64,000 bases of DNA from Pseudooceanicola sp050897975 (GCF_050897975.1 NZ_JBPAXY010000007.1:310001-374000), one strand, 5' to 3'. Positions 1 through 9,315 are shown, counted from the first letter of the stretch. Made by a program: numbers and translations. Notes: generated from the letters alone by a model not told the origin.

Positions 1-1
1 G

Positions 2-1375
2 CGCGATGCCTCCGGGGCCTCGGGCAAGGGCGGCGAGGCGCGGGTGACCTTCCGCGCCGACCCGGAAACCGGCGATCTGTTCGATGCGCTGCACGGGCGG
101 CTGGCCGCCATCCTGGGGCGCGAGTTCGCCGAGAACGCCCTGCGCATCGACGCCACCCGCGAGGGGCTGCGGATGACCGGCTATGCGGCTCTGCCCACCT
201 ATTCGCGCGGCGCGGCGGTGGCGCAGTTCCTCTTCGTCAATGGCCGCCCGGTGAAGGACAAGCTGCTGACCGGCGCCCTGCGCGCCGCCTATTTCGATTT
301 CCTGTCGCGCGACCGGCACCCGGCGGCGGCGCTTTTCATCGATTGCGACCCGCATCTGGTCGACGTGAACGTCCATCCGGCGAAATCCGAGGTGCGGTTC
401 CGCGATCCGGGCACGGCGCGCGGGCTGATCGTCTCGGGGCTGCGCCATGCCCTGGCCGAGGCCGGGCACCGCGCCTCTACCACCGTGGCGGGGGCCACGC
501 TGGGCGCCTTCCGGCCCGAGCCTGCGTCCCTGGGCGCGCTTGGCCCCCGGCCCGAGACGCCCGAGGGCGGCGCGCCCCGGGTCTATCAATACGACCCCGG
601 CGCGCGCCCGGCGATGTCCCGCCCGACCTTCGCCCCCTCCGATTTCGCCCCCTCCGATTTGTACCGGCGCGCGGGCGGCCTGTCCGAGGGCGCCGCCCCC
701 TGGGGCCTGCCCAGCCTCGACACCGGCCCCTCGGCGCGGTTCGAACAGGTCGTCGAAGAGGCCCCGCAGGGCGCCGATGAGGCCCCGCTGGAAGAGCACC
801 CCCTGGGCGCGGCCCGGGCGCAGCTGCACGAGAATTACATCGTCGCCCAGACCGCCCGCGGCATGGTCATTGTCGACCAGCACGCAGCCCATGAACGGCT
901 GGTCTATGAACGGCTGAAACACCAGATGGCCGAAAACGGCGTCGCCGCCCAGGCCCTGCTGATCCCCGAGATCATCGAGCTGTCGCAGGGCGACGCACAG
1001 CGCCTGCTAGAGGCCGCCGACGACCTGGCGCGCATGGGCCTGGTCATCGAACCCTTCGGCGGCGGCGCCATCGCGGTGCGCGAAACCCCCGCCATCCTGG
1101 GCGAGATCAACGCCGAGGCCCTGCTGCGCGACGTGCTGGACGAGCTGACCGACCAGGACGACAGCCTGACCCTTCAGGCGCGGATCGAGGCGATCCTCAG
1201 CCGCGTCGCCTGCCACGGCTCGATCCGCTCGGGCCGCCGGATGCAGGTGGCCGAGATGAACGAACTTCTGCGGCAGATGGAGGCGACCCCCCATTCCGGG
1301 CAATGCAACCACGGTCGTCCCACCTATGTAGAGCTAAAGCTCTCTGACATCGAAAGGCTGTTTGGCCGCACATGA
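2..1375 (+). CDS. mutL: DNA mismatch repair protein MutL, 5'-truncated by window edge
   Basis: MutL couples MutS mismatch recognition to strand incision and repair. The reading frame is already open at base 2, so the N-terminal GHKL ATPase part lies outside the window. The visible part begins near the transducer domain (FLFVNGRPVKD, then DVNVHPAKSEVRF, both typical of MutL), followed by a low-complexity Pro/Ala-rich linker. The C-terminal dimerisation/endonuclease domain carries DQHAAHERLVYE, a CHGSIRSGRRM segment and the CNHGRPT motif near the end. The DQHA and C-x-HGRP motifs are those of the metal-dependent nicking MutL class found in bacteria lacking MutH. Its stop codon overlaps the rmuC start (ATGA), so the two genes are translationally coupled. 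Confidence 0.96.
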   Translation, partial: RDASGASGKGGEARVTFRADPETGDLFDALHGRLAAILGREFAENALRIDATREGLRMTGYAALPTYSRGAAVAQFLFVNGRPVKDKLLTGALRAAYFDFLSRDRHPAAALFIDCDPHLVDVNVHPAKSEVRFRDPGTARGLIVSGLRHALAEAGHRASTTVAGATLGAFRPEPASLGALGPRPETPEGGAPRVYQYDPGARPAMSRPTFAPSDFAPSDLYRRAGGLSEGAAPWGLPSLDTGPSARFEQVVEEAPQGADEAPLEEHPLGAARAQLHENYIVAQTARGMVIVDQHAAHERLVYERLKHQMAENGVAAQALLIPEIIELSQGDAQRLLEAADDLARMGLVIEPFGGGAIAVRETPAILGEINAEALLRDVLDELTDQDDSLTLQARIEAILSRVACHGSIRSGRRMQVAEMNELLRQMEATPHSGQCNHGRPTYVELKLSDIERLFGRT

Positions 1376-2613
1376 TCCAGATCGGCAGTACCCAGATCGA
1401 CCTTTCCGACCCGCTGACCCTCGCCGCCGTCATCGGCGGCGTGGCCTTTCTTGTGCTGCTGATCCTGATCGTCCTGGCGATCCGCGCCGCGGGCCGCTCG
1501 ACCGAGCCGGTGATCTGGCAGATGGCCCAGCTGGCGCGCACGGTCGAGGGGCTGGCCTCGGGGCAGGAGCAACTGGCCGGGCGTCTGGGCACCGTGTCGG
1601 ACGCCCAGACCAACGGCCAGACCCAGATGGTGCAGACCATGGAGGCCCGGCTGGCCCATGTGCAAAGCCAGATGAACGACCGCCTGCACGCCAACGCCAT
1701 GCAGCAGGCCCGCGCCCTGGCCGAGATGCAGGAAAAGATGAACGAACAGCTGCGCGGCGGGTCCGAGAAAACGACCAAAAGCCTGGCCGAGCTGCAACAG
1801 CGCCTTCAGGTGATCGACCGCGCGCAGGAAAACATCACCAAGCTGTCGGGCGATGTGCTGTCGCTTCAGGACATCTTGTCGAACAAGCAGACCCGCGGCG
1901 CCTTCGGCGAGATCCAGCTGAACGACATCGTCGGCAAGGCGCTGCCCTCGGACAGCTACACGGTGCAGGCCACGCTGAGCAACGGCAAGCGCGCCGACTG
2001 CCTGATCCACCTGCCCAACCCGCCGGGCCCGATCGTCATCGATGCCAAGTTCCCGCTAGAGGCCTACGAGGCCCTGCGCGGCGCCCAGACCGCCGATCAC
2101 AAGGCCCGCGCCCAGACCCTGTTCCGCCAGGCGGTGCGCGCCCATATCAAGGCGATCTCGGAACGCTATATCATCGAGGGCGAGACCGCCGACGGGGCCC
2201 TGATGTTCCTGCCCTCCGAGGCGGTCTATGCCGAGCTGCACGCCAATTTCCCCGAAGTTGTCCGCGAGGGGTTCGCCGCCCGGGTCTGGATCGTCTCGCC
2301 CACCACCTGCATGGCGACGCTGAACACCATGCGCGCCATCCTGAAGGACGCGCGGATGCGCGAACAGGCAGGCGCCATCCGCAAGACCCTGTCGATGCTG
2401 CACCGCGACGTGGAACTGGTGGTGGAACGGGTGGCCAAGCTGGACACCCATTTCAACCAGGCGCGCAAGGATCTGGACGGCATCGGCACCGCCGCCGAAC
2501 GGGCCGGCAAGCGCGCCGCCAAGCTGGACAATTTCGATTTCGAGGAACTGGCGCCAGAGGCCGACGACAGCCCGCTGGCCAGCCTGACCCAGGACGGGGT
2601 CGATAAAAGCTGA
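1372..2613 (+). CDS. rmuC: DNA recombination protein RmuC
   Basis: A 413-aa RmuC-family protein. Residues about 16-42 form one hydrophobic membrane anchor (VAFLVLLILIVLAI region). A long Gln/Ala-rich coiled coil covers about 45-165, and the RmuC nuclease-like core follows (RGAFGEIQLNDIVG, then VIDAKFPLEAYEAL, and IVSPTTCMATLNTMRAI). RmuC limits DNA inversions at short repeats; the core resembles restriction-endonuclease folds, and the substrate is not established. The start overlaps the mutL stop by ATGA, placing two genome-stability genes in one operon. Confidence 0.95.
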   Translation: MIQIGSTQIDLSDPLTLAAVIGGVAFLVLLILIVLAIRAAGRSTEPVIWQMAQLARTVEGLASGQEQLAGRLGTVSDAQTNGQTQMVQTMEARLAHVQSQMNDRLHANAMQQARALAEMQEKMNEQLRGGSEKTTKSLAELQQRLQVIDRAQENITKLSGDVLSLQDILSNKQTRGAFGEIQLNDIVGKALPSDSYTVQATLSNGKRADCLIHLPNPPGPIVIDAKFPLEAYEALRGAQTADHKARAQTLFRQAVRAHIKAISERYIIEGETADGALMFLPSEAVYAELHANFPEVVREGFAARVWIVSPTTCMATLNTMRAILKDARMREQAGAIRKTLSMLHRDVELVVERVAKLDTHFNQARKDLDGIGTAAERAGKRAAKLDNFDFEELAPEADDSPLASLTQDGVDKS

Positions 2614-2682
2614 GTTTGCGGCAAATCAAGGAAGCGCGTAGGGTTTTGGCTACAAGCTCCGCGACGAACAGGAGGAAACGCC

Positions 2683-3009
2683 ATGCTAGAAATCTCGATC
2701 GCGAAGGTCGCTAATGTCATCCTCATGGCGCGGGAGCTGAACCGCGCCGAGGGGGAATTGCACGCCTTCCTCGACAGCCTGAACGAAGACGAACTGGCCA
2801 GCCTCGTGGCCCTGATGTGGATCGGCCGCGAAAGCTTCGAGCCCGACGATCTGGCCGAGGCCATCGCCACCGCCAAATCCGAGGCCACCACGCCCACCCC
2901 CGACTACCTGCTGGGCACGCCGCATCTGTCGGATCACCTGGAGAACGGTCTGGACGCGCTTGGCCTGTCGGCCAGCGACGAGGAAGACGACCTGGTGCGC
3001 GGCGGCTGA
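2683..3009 (+). CDS. DUF3775 domain protein
   Basis: A 108-aa acidic protein matching the DUF3775 pattern: an N-terminal helix (ISIAKVANVILMARELN), a central ELASLVALMWIGRE segment and a YLLGTPHLSDHLENGL tail. No enzymatic motif, signal peptide or membrane helix is visible. A Shine-Dalgarno AGGAGG lies at 2670-2675 ahead of the ATG. The gene follows rmuC after about 70 bases and ends before a strong terminator, so it may be the last gene of the mutL-rmuC transcript. Function unknown. Confidence 0.85.
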   Translation: MLEISIAKVANVILMARELNRAEGELHAFLDSLNEDELASLVALMWIGRESFEPDDLAEAIATAKSEATTPTPDYLLGTPHLSDHLENGLDALGLSASDEEDDLVRGG

Positions 3010-3062
3010 GGCCGTAGGGTGCGTCCCCGTAGGGGAGGCACCATGCCCTCGCCCCCGGAACC

Positions 3063-3103
3063 AAAAGGGGCGCCGCATCGCTGCGGCGCCCCCTTTTTCT
3101 TTG
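3063..3103. terminator. Bidirectional rho-independent terminator between DUF3775 and the saccharopine dehydrogenase gene
   Basis: A perfect 11-bp stem GGGGCGCCGCA (3067-3077) / TGCGGCGCCCC (3082-3092) with a 4-base TCGC loop, followed by CTTTTT. AAAA at 3063-3066 gives a short T-run on the other strand, so it can serve both converging transcripts. Confidence 0.9.
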
Positions 3104-3118
3104 CCCCTCGGGGGCGGG

Positions 3119-4276
3119 TCAGCCCAGGTAGTCGATCCGCTCCAGCGTGTCGCACATGGTTTCCACCTCGGCGATCCACTCGCGGCGGATGTCCTCGGCG
3201 AACAGCGGATCGGCGGCGTTCGAGGCGGTGACCACGCCGGTGGCCAGGCGCGCGGCGACCAGCGATTCGATGGCCATCGCGACGGTGATCGACACCAGCT
3301 TGCCCATGGCGCTGCCGTCGTCCTTGCCGCTGGCATCCATCGCCCAGGCCTGATCGAAGACCGGCGCGCCGTCCTTGGTGGCGGTCAGGCGCACGAACAT
3401 CACCACCCGGTCGGCCTCGCCCGGGTCATAGGCGTGATCGTTCCACAGGCCTTCCGAGATCTCGCGCAGGCGCGCGTCGCCCTCGGGGCCTTTCAGCGTT
3501 TCCACTTCCTTGAACAGATCCGCCCAGGCCGCCGACCAGCCGTCCAGCCGCAGGGTGCCGCGCACGAAGTCCTGCACGGTCCAGCTGTCGTCAAAGCCGT
3601 ATTGGGCGATGAAGGGCAGCGAGTCGCGGTTCGGGTAGGCCTCGAAAACCTCGCCGCCGGGCAGGGGGTTTGCGTAGCGGGTGATCGCATCCCAGGGGCG
3701 CGCCACGTTCAGTTCCTCGCCGCCTTTCAGCGACTTGGAAGGCGAGCGCAGGGCCTTCAGCACGCCAAGCGGCGACCAGCTGAACTTGTAGCGGAAGTCG
3801 TTGGCGACCTTCGGGAACCCGCCGCAATAGGAGGTGAAGGAAACGTCCAGGCCCTCGCCCAGGCCGCTGTCCTTCAGCCGGGCCACCAGGTCGTCGGCCA
3901 GGATGTGGTCGATGCCCGGGTCCAGCCCCACCTCGTTGACGAAGCTCAGGCCCTTGTCCTTCGCCGCTTGGTCGAGTTCTGCCATTTCCGGCGCCACGTA
4001 GGAGGACGAGACGAAATGCGCGCCCTTCTCCAGGCAGGCCTTGGCCAGGGGCACGTGCAGGTCGGCGGGCAGCATCGAGACGGCGATGTCGCCGGGCTCC
4101 AGCGCCTGCGCCACGGCTTCCAGGGTGAAAGGGCGGATGTCCTGGGTCAGGTCGCCCACCTCGGCCTCGGCCTTGGATACCGTGCGGTTCCAGACCACCA
4201 CGGGGTAGTTGCCGGTCAGCAGCCGCCGCAGGCCGGGGACGGCCGACAGGCCCGTGCCACACCAATGAATCTTCAT
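3119..4276 (-). CDS. Saccharopine dehydrogenase family protein (LYS9-like, L-glutamate-forming)
   Basis: A 385-aa member of the saccharopine dehydrogenase family. An N-terminal Rossmann segment (MKIHWCGTGLSAVPGLRRLL) and VVVWNRT, followed by SSSYVAPEM and NEVGLDPGIDHILA, are typical of saccharopine reductase/LYS9-like enzymes that interconvert saccharopine with aminoadipate semialdehyde plus glutamate. It lies directly downstream of a LYS1-like gene and overlaps it (ATGA at 4273-4276), so the two probably act consecutively in lysine catabolism through saccharopine. A related role in polyamine metabolism (carboxynorspermidine-type dehydrogenases) cannot be excluded from sequence. Confidence 0.85.
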   Translation of the reverse strand: MKIHWCGTGLSAVPGLRRLLTGNYPVVVWNRTVSKAEAEVGDLTQDIRPFTLEAVAQALEPGDIAVSMLPADLHVPLAKACLEKGAHFVSSSYVAPEMAELDQAAKDKGLSFVNEVGLDPGIDHILADDLVARLKDSGLGEGLDVSFTSYCGGFPKVANDFRYKFSWSPLGVLKALRSPSKSLKGGEELNVARPWDAITRYANPLPGGEVFEAYPNRDSLPFIAQYGFDDSWTVQDFVRGTLRLDGWSAAWADLFKEVETLKGPEGDARLREISEGLWNDHAYDPGEADRVVMFVRLTATKDGAPVFDQAWAMDASGKDDGSAMGKLVSITVAMAIESLVAARLATGVVTASNAADPLFAEDIRREWIAEVETMCDTLERIDYLG

Positions 4277-5328
4277 GCCAATACCTCCATATGCTTATCG
4301 AATTCGGCCTTCGCACGACCCCAGACCCCTGCATCCAGCGCATCCAGCGTCAGCAGGGAGGGCAGCAGTTGGCCGGCGTAATCCTCGCTGCTTTCCTTGG
4401 GCAGCATCGAGGGCAGGTTGTCGATCGCCATCACGTCCAGGGGCGGGGTGTCGCGCACCCGCAGGGCGGGGGCCTCCCAGGTGGTCGTCCGGTCATAGAC
4501 CTTGATGGGCGAGAAATCGGATGTCGGATCGCAGGCCACGTCGCCGATCACGGTCAGCTTGCGCGGGCCATCGGCCATCTCCACGGGCACGAAGACCGGC
4601 GTGCCGGGCATGGCCAGGATCGCGTTCAGGAACAGCTCGTGCTCGGCGATCTCGGGGAAGGGGCCACCCGATGCGGTCTCGGCCATGTCCCACTTGGTCA
4701 CCTCGCAGCCCAGCTCGGCACAAAGGTCCGACCCGCCGGTGCCGACGCGGCCCTTGGCGCCAATGACGATGGCGCGGGGGCGCTGGTCATAGGGGGCGAG
4801 GCGCGCGCGCAGGTCGGCCAGCAGGGCCTCCTTGTCGGGATAGGCGCCGACGGGCGGGCAGATCGTGCCCTCTTGCTGGGCGGCCCAGCACATCAGCGAC
4901 ACGGCGGCGCCCGCATAGCCCGCCCAATAGCCGAAGGCGGCGACGCGGCGCCCGGTCTCATTCACCAGATATTCCAGATCGTAGAGCGTGCCACCCCCTG
5001 CGCGGAAGCGCTTCAGCAGCTCTTGCCCCGCGGGCTGGCCCTTGAAGGCATGGCCGAACATGATGTGGCGGTGGCGCAGGGGCGTGCCGTCCTCGGGCAG
5101 CTCTTTCAGGCCGAAGATGATCGCGTCCTCGGGGGCCTCGGGCCAGGAATTCTCGGTCACGATCTCGGCCCCCGCCGCGCGGTAGCCCTCGATCGGCAGG
5201 ATGCGCGTGCGGCTTTCCTCAACGCTCAGGCGGAAGCCCTTCTCGATCAGCGCCTTGGCGCCTTCGGGGGTCAGCCCGGCGCGGTCCTCGTTCGGGCGCT
5301 GTTCGGCGCGCAGCCAGATATGGGTCAT
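4273..5328 (-). CDS. Saccharopine dehydrogenase (LYS1-like, L-lysine-forming)
   Basis: A 351-aa protein related to alanine dehydrogenase/LYS1 enzymes: an N-terminal WLRAEQRPNEDRAGLTPEGA, then FGHAFKGQ, a nucleotide-binding AIVIGAKGRVGTG and a C-terminal NLPSMLPKESSEDYA. These are typical of saccharopine dehydrogenase (NAD+, lysine-forming). The frame stays open upstream to 5562, but I choose the ATG at 5328: it is preceded by AAAGGAG at good spacing, and family similarity starts there. First gene of a two-gene operon with the LYS9-like gene. Confidence 0.88.
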   Translation of the reverse strand: MTHIWLRAEQRPNEDRAGLTPEGAKALIEKGFRLSVEESRTRILPIEGYRAAGAEIVTENSWPEAPEDAIIFGLKELPEDGTPLRHRHIMFGHAFKGQPAGQELLKRFRAGGGTLYDLEYLVNETGRRVAAFGYWAGYAGAAVSLMCWAAQQEGTICPPVGAYPDKEALLADLRARLAPYDQRPRAIVIGAKGRVGTGGSDLCAELGCEVTKWDMAETASGGPFPEIAEHELFLNAILAMPGTPVFVPVEMADGPRKLTVIGDVACDPTSDFSPIKVYDRTTTWEAPALRVRDTPPLDVMAIDNLPSMLPKESSEDYAGQLLPSLLTLDALDAGVWGRAKAEFDKHMEVLA

Positions 5329-5485
5329 GAGAGGCTCCTTTCGGTCACCCGGTATAGCGGGCCGCCTCGGGGATGCAATGAAACCGGCGGCGGAACGGCG
5401 CGGCAGGGCTGGGGGTGCGGGCCGATTTGCCTTTCCGCGCGCAAAGCTGTTGTCTCGGGCCCGGACGCAACAGGAGGTGCCCGCG

Positions 5486-6682
5486 ATGATTCCCGTGAAC
5501 CCGGAGCGATTTCTGGCCGATTTGCACAAGCTGCGCAGCTTTGGCGCCGCTGGTGTCGGCAAGGGGGTTGTGCGCCCGGCCTATTCCGATCCCGACATCG
5601 CCGCGCGCCGCTGGCTGGCCGAGCAATACGCCGAGGCCGGGCTGGAGGTGGTGGTGGATCCCTGCGGGTCGGTCTTTGGCCTGGCGCCGGGCCGCTCGCT
5701 GCTGGTGGGCAGCCATTCCGACAGCCAGCCCGAGGGCGGCTGGCTGGATGGCGCCCTTGGGGTGATCTGTGGCCTGGAATTGGCCCGCGCCGGGGCCGCG
5801 GCGGGCGTGCCGATCTCTGCCGTGTCCTTTCAGGACGAAGAGGGGCGGTTCGGCGTGACCACCGGCAGTCGGGTCTGGTCGGGCCATAGCTCGCTGGAGG
5901 AGGCCGATCAGCTGGTCGACAAGGGCGGCGTGACCTTCGCCGAGGCGCGCGCGCGGATGGCCGACATGGTGACCGGCCCGGTGGATCCGGCGCGGTTCAC
6001 CGGCTTTCTGGAATGCCATATCGAGCAGGGGCCGTGGCTGGACGAGGCGGGCGAGGCCGTGGGCGTGGTCAGCGACATCGTGGGCATCCGCGACATGACC
6101 ATGACCTTTGAGGGCGAACAGAACCACGCGGGCACCACCCCGATGCACCGCCGCCGCGACGCCTTCCAGGCCATGCTGCGGTTCCAGGCGCTGATCTCGG
6201 ATCGCTTCCGCAACGTGGTCACGCCGCAGACCGTCTGGACCACCGGCGACGTCGAACTGCACCCGGGCAGCCATTCCATCGTGCCGGGGCGGTGCAGCTT
6301 CTCGATGCAGTGGCGCGACGGCGACAAGGACCGGCTGGACCGTATGGAAGAGATCATTCGCACCGCCGGGGCCCAAGTGGCCGAAGAGATGGGCATGACC
6401 CTTTCGACCTCGGGCCTGCTGGGGCTGGAGCCGGTGCCGATGGACGCCGCCTTGCGCGCCGCGCTGGAAGGGGCGGCCGAGGCGCAGGTGCCGGGGCGCT
6501 GGCGGGCGATGCAATCGGGCGCCCTGCATGACGCGGCCAGCGTGGCGCGGCTGATGCCGGTGGCGATGCTGTTCGTGCCTTCGATCAACGGCATCAGCCA
6601 TGCCTTCGCCGAGGACACGGGCGAGGCCGATCTGGTCGCGGGCCTTCAGGTGCTGGCTGGGGCGGTGACGCGTCTGGGGTGA
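5486..6682 (+). CDS. M20 family amidohydrolase (allantoate amidohydrolase / N-carbamoyl-amino-acid hydrolase type)
   Basis: A 398-aa metallo-amidohydrolase. The metal-binding series is visible in order: GSHSDSQPEGGWLDGALGV, FQDEEGRFG, ECHIEQGPWL, and the C-terminal GALHDAASVARLMP. The ECHIEQGP block separates allantoate amidohydrolase/N-carbamoylase enzymes from peptidases of the same family. Substrates are ureido or carbamoyl compounds, releasing ammonia and often CO2; the exact one cannot be told here. The chosen ATG has AGGAGG at 5472-5477; the open frame upstream lacks family similarity. Divergent from the saccharopine dehydrogenase operon. Confidence 0.87.
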   Translation: MIPVNPERFLADLHKLRSFGAAGVGKGVVRPAYSDPDIAARRWLAEQYAEAGLEVVVDPCGSVFGLAPGRSLLVGSHSDSQPEGGWLDGALGVICGLELARAGAAAGVPISAVSFQDEEGRFGVTTGSRVWSGHSSLEEADQLVDKGGVTFAEARARMADMVTGPVDPARFTGFLECHIEQGPWLDEAGEAVGVVSDIVGIRDMTMTFEGEQNHAGTTPMHRRRDAFQAMLRFQALISDRFRNVVTPQTVWTTGDVELHPGSHSIVPGRCSFSMQWRDGDKDRLDRMEEIIRTAGAQVAEEMGMTLSTSGLLGLEPVPMDAALRAALEGAAEAQVPGRWRAMQSGALHDAASVARLMPVAMLFVPSINGISHAFAEDTGEADLVAGLQVLAGAVTRLG

Positions 6683-6706
6683 CCTTGGGCCGCGCCCGGG
6701 CCGCCC

Positions 6707-7414
6707 CTAGGCCCAGCTTACATCGCCCAGAAAGATATAGCCCGCGCCGTAGATCGTCTTGATCAGGCGCGGGTTTTTCGGATCCTCGCGCAGCTTGGTC
6801 CGCAGCCGTGAGATGCGCACATCCATCGCCCGGTCAAAGCTTTCGCCCGCAGCCCCCCCCAGCACCTCTTGCATGGTGGCGCGGCTGATCAGCCGTTTCG
6901 GCCGGTCAAGGAAGAGGCGCAGCACCTCGCCCTCGGCCTGGCTGAAGGGGGTTTCGACCCCTTCGGCATCCTCCAGCGTGAAACGGTCGAAATGCGCCGT
7001 CCAGCCGGCAAATCGCGCGGTCTGGCTGGCCTCGGGGCCATTGGCCGGGCGGTCGCGGCGCAGGCGAGCGCGGACCCGGGCCACCACCTCGGCGGGATCG
7101 AAGGGTTTGATGATATAGTCATCCGCCCCCAGTTCCAGCCCCGTCACCCGGTCTTGCACCTGGGCGCGGCCCGAGATGATGATCACCGTCGCCCCCTTTT
7201 CCAGCGCCAGCCGGTGCACCAGGGTCAGCCCGTCGCGGTCGGGCAGGGACAGATCCACCAGGCAAAGGTCCGGCGTCATGTGGCGTAGGGCGGCCTCGAA
7301 CTCGGTCGCGCGGCCAAAGGCCTGGCTGCGGAACCCGGCCTCTTCCAGCGCGGCCGACAGGATCGAGCGGATGTCGGGCTCATCGTCGAGGATGGCGATC
7401 AGGGGCGCTGTCAT
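6707..7414 (-). CDS. OmpR-family response regulator
   Basis: A 235-aa two-domain regulator. The receiver has acidic residues D10/D11, phosphoacceptor D54 (CLVDLSLPD) and the conserved Lys in IIKPFDP. The C-terminal winged helix has the OmpR/PhoB signature (FDRAMDVRISRLRTKL and KTIYGAGYIF). Its start overlaps the end of the upstream hybrid kinase gene by ATGA, so the two are cognate partners by position. Likely target, by inference: the divergent acyl-CoA synthetase/ABC importer operon starting at 9581. Confidence 0.93.
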   Translation of the reverse strand: MTAPLIAILDDEPDIRSILSAALEEAGFRSQAFGRATEFEAALRHMTPDLCLVDLSLPDRDGLTLVHRLALEKGATVIIISGRAQVQDRVTGLELGADDYIIKPFDPAEVVARVRARLRRDRPANGPEASQTARFAGWTAHFDRFTLEDAEGVETPFSQAEGEVLRLFLDRPKRLISRATMQEVLGGAAGESFDRAMDVRISRLRTKLREDPKNPRLIKTIYGAGYIFLGDVSWA

Positions 7415-9315
7415 GGCTCTCCTCCCAGAGAGAGGAAGCCCGCCAGGGCCTCCTGGTCGAAGGGTTTGCGCAGCACCGGCGCATGGGCGGCGGCACGGCG
7501 GTAGAGGGGATGGTCGGGGCGCAGCGAGGTCATGAAGAACAGCGGCGGCGGCGCCTCGGGCAGGGCGTCCAGCAGGTCGAGCCCGGTCGAGCCGCCCTCT
7601 AGCGTCAGGTCGGACAGGATCATCACCAGATCGGGCAGGTCGCGGGCGATGGCGCGGGCCTCTTCCGCCGCGCTGGCCTCGATCACCGAATAGCCCAGGG
7701 AGACCAGCATGTCGCGGACCGAGCGGCGCAGGTCCGGGCTGTCCTCAACCAGCAGGGCCAGGCCCGGGGTGACCGGCTGCGGCGCCTCGCGCCAGGGCAG
7801 GTGCAGGGTGACCTGGGCGCCGCCCGCATTGGCCAGGCGCATCCGCCCGCCCGCGCGCTGTGTCATGTCATAGACCATCGACAGGCCAAGCCCCGAGCCC
7901 TCGGCCCCCTTGGTGGTGAAGAAGGGCGTCAGCGCCTGATCCAGCGCCGCCTCGGTGAAGCCCGGGCCGGTGTCGGCCACGGTGATTTCCAGCCAGGTGT
8001 CCTTCAGGCAGCGGCAGGTGACGCGAATCTCGCCCCGCTCGCCCCCCAGGGCATCGCGCGCGTTCAGCACCAGGTTCAGCAGGCTGTCCTGCAACAGCCC
8101 GCTGTCCAGCCACAGCCGCCGCGCGCCCAGCTCGTCCGCCAGCACCAGCGAGATGTGATCGGGCAGGGTCGACCAGGCCAGGGTGCTGAAATCGCGCAGG
8201 AAATCCGACCAGACCACCGGGCCGGGGCTGTGGTCGCGACCGCCGGTCATATCGGCGATCCGGTCCAGCAGGCGCCCGCCGCGCTTGGCCGCGCCCAGGG
8301 TCGCCGCCACCAGCCCCTGGGCGTCGCGCGACAGGTCCATCCGCGACAGCTGCGATTGCAGCCCCAGGATGATGGTCAGCAGGTTCGAGAAATCATGCGC
8401 CATGCCAGAGGTCATCTGCGCCGCCAGTTCGCGCCGCTTGGTCTGGGCCAGGGCGGCGCGGGTCTGGCTTTCCTCGGTCACGTCCATCGACATCAGATAG
8501 GCGCCATCGGCTCCGTTGGGGGTCAGCGCGGTGCGGATACGGCGCGAGCTGGTCTCGTCGGTGAACTCGAAGGTGGCGGGCTGCCCGGCCAGGGCCGCGT
8601 CCAGATAAGGGCGCACCGCTTCATAGGCCTGGCGGCCCAGCACATCGGCGATATGCAGCCCCACGATATGCGCCGGTCGGCCCGGCATGATGCGGCTGAG
8701 GCGGCGGTTGGAATAGGTATAGATCCGGTCCGGGTTCACATGGCCCACATGGGCGGGCAGCATCTCGGTGGTCAGCCGGGTGCGGGCCTCCATCTCGGTC
8801 AGCTCGCGCTTGGCCTCTTCCAGGGCCGAGTTCGTCGCCTGCAACTGGCGGTTGGTCGCCGCCAGCTCCTCGGCCCGGGTCAGCAGCTCCGCCGACAGCT
8901 CGGCCGAGCGGGCGCGCAGCAGGCGTTCCTGGCGCTTGGTCTCGGTGATGTCGGTATAGACGGTGACCCAGCCCCCCTCGGGCAGGGGCGCCCCCTCGAC
9001 CGAGATGATGCGGCCATTGGCGCGCGGGCGCTCCAGGTAATGCGGCTCGAAGGCCAGGGCCTTCTCGACCCGGACCTTGATCGCCTCTTCCAGGTTGTCG
9101 ATGGGGCCGTATTCGCCGGATTCGCACAGAAAGCGGATCGTGTCCTCGAAGCCGGCGCCGGGGCGGGTCAGTTCGGCGGGCAGATCGAACATCGAGCGGA
9201 AGCGGCGGTTGCACTGCACCAGCCGCAGATCCTGGTCATAGATCGACAGGGCCTGCTGAATCATGTTCAGCCCGGCCATGGTCATCCGGTCGGTACGTGC
9301 CTGATGGCTGGGCAT
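7411..9315 (-). CDS. PAS-containing hybrid sensor histidine kinase
   Basis: A 634-aa protein with no clear membrane helix, so probably cytoplasmic. An N-terminal PAS domain (about 10-130) contains IQQALSIYDQDLRLVQCN. A coiled-coil linker follows (about 130-190), then a second PAS (about 190-285). The H-box is GMAHDFSNLLTI with His307. The HATPase domain shows N and G boxes (LLNLVLNARDAL, VADTGPGF, GSGLGLSMVYDM). A C-terminal receiver (about 510-630) includes ILSDLTLEG and LRKPFD. The ATG at 9315 has a GGAGGAAAT ribosome site; the longer upstream frame looks non-coding. Co-transcribed with the OmpR-type regulator, forming a phosphorelay-like pair next to an acyl-CoA/ABC import operon. Confidence 0.9.
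   Translation of the reverse strand: MPSHQARTDRMTMAGLNMIQQALSIYDQDLRLVQCNRRFRSMFDLPAELTRPGAGFEDTIRFLCESGEYGPIDNLEEAIKVRVEKALAFEPHYLERPRANGRIISVEGAPLPEGGWVTVYTDITETKRQERLLRARSAELSAELLTRAEELAATNRQLQATNSALEEAKRELTEMEARTRLTTEMLPAHVGHVNPDRIYTYSNRRLSRIMPGRPAHIVGLHIADVLGRQAYEAVRPYLDAALAGQPATFEFTDETSSRRIRTALTPNGADGAYLMSMDVTEESQTRAALAQTKRRELAAQMTSGMAHDFSNLLTIILGLQSQLSRMDLSRDAQGLVAATLGAAKRGGRLLDRIADMTGGRDHSPGPVVWSDFLRDFSTLAWSTLPDHISLVLADELGARRLWLDSGLLQDSLLNLVLNARDALGGERGEIRVTCRCLKDTWLEITVADTGPGFTEAALDQALTPFFTTKGAEGSGLGLSMVYDMTQRAGGRMRLANAGGAQVTLHLPWREAPQPVTPGLALLVEDSPDLRRSVRDMLVSLGYSVIEASAAEEARAIARDLPDLVMILSDLTLEGGSTGLDLLDALPEAPPPLFFMTSLRPDHPLYRRAAAHAPVLRKPFDQEALAGFLSLGGEP

Noticed and set aside
2960..4381. 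Long open frame (over 470 codons) on the plus strand
   Set aside because: Antisense shadow of the saccharopine dehydrogenase gene; high GC keeps the opposite frame open. No ribosome site and low-complexity composition.
4291..5889. Open frame of over 500 codons on the plus strand
   Set aside because: Antisense shadow of the LYS1-like gene running into the M20 gene in the wrong frame; protein is His/Gly/Arg-rich without motifs.
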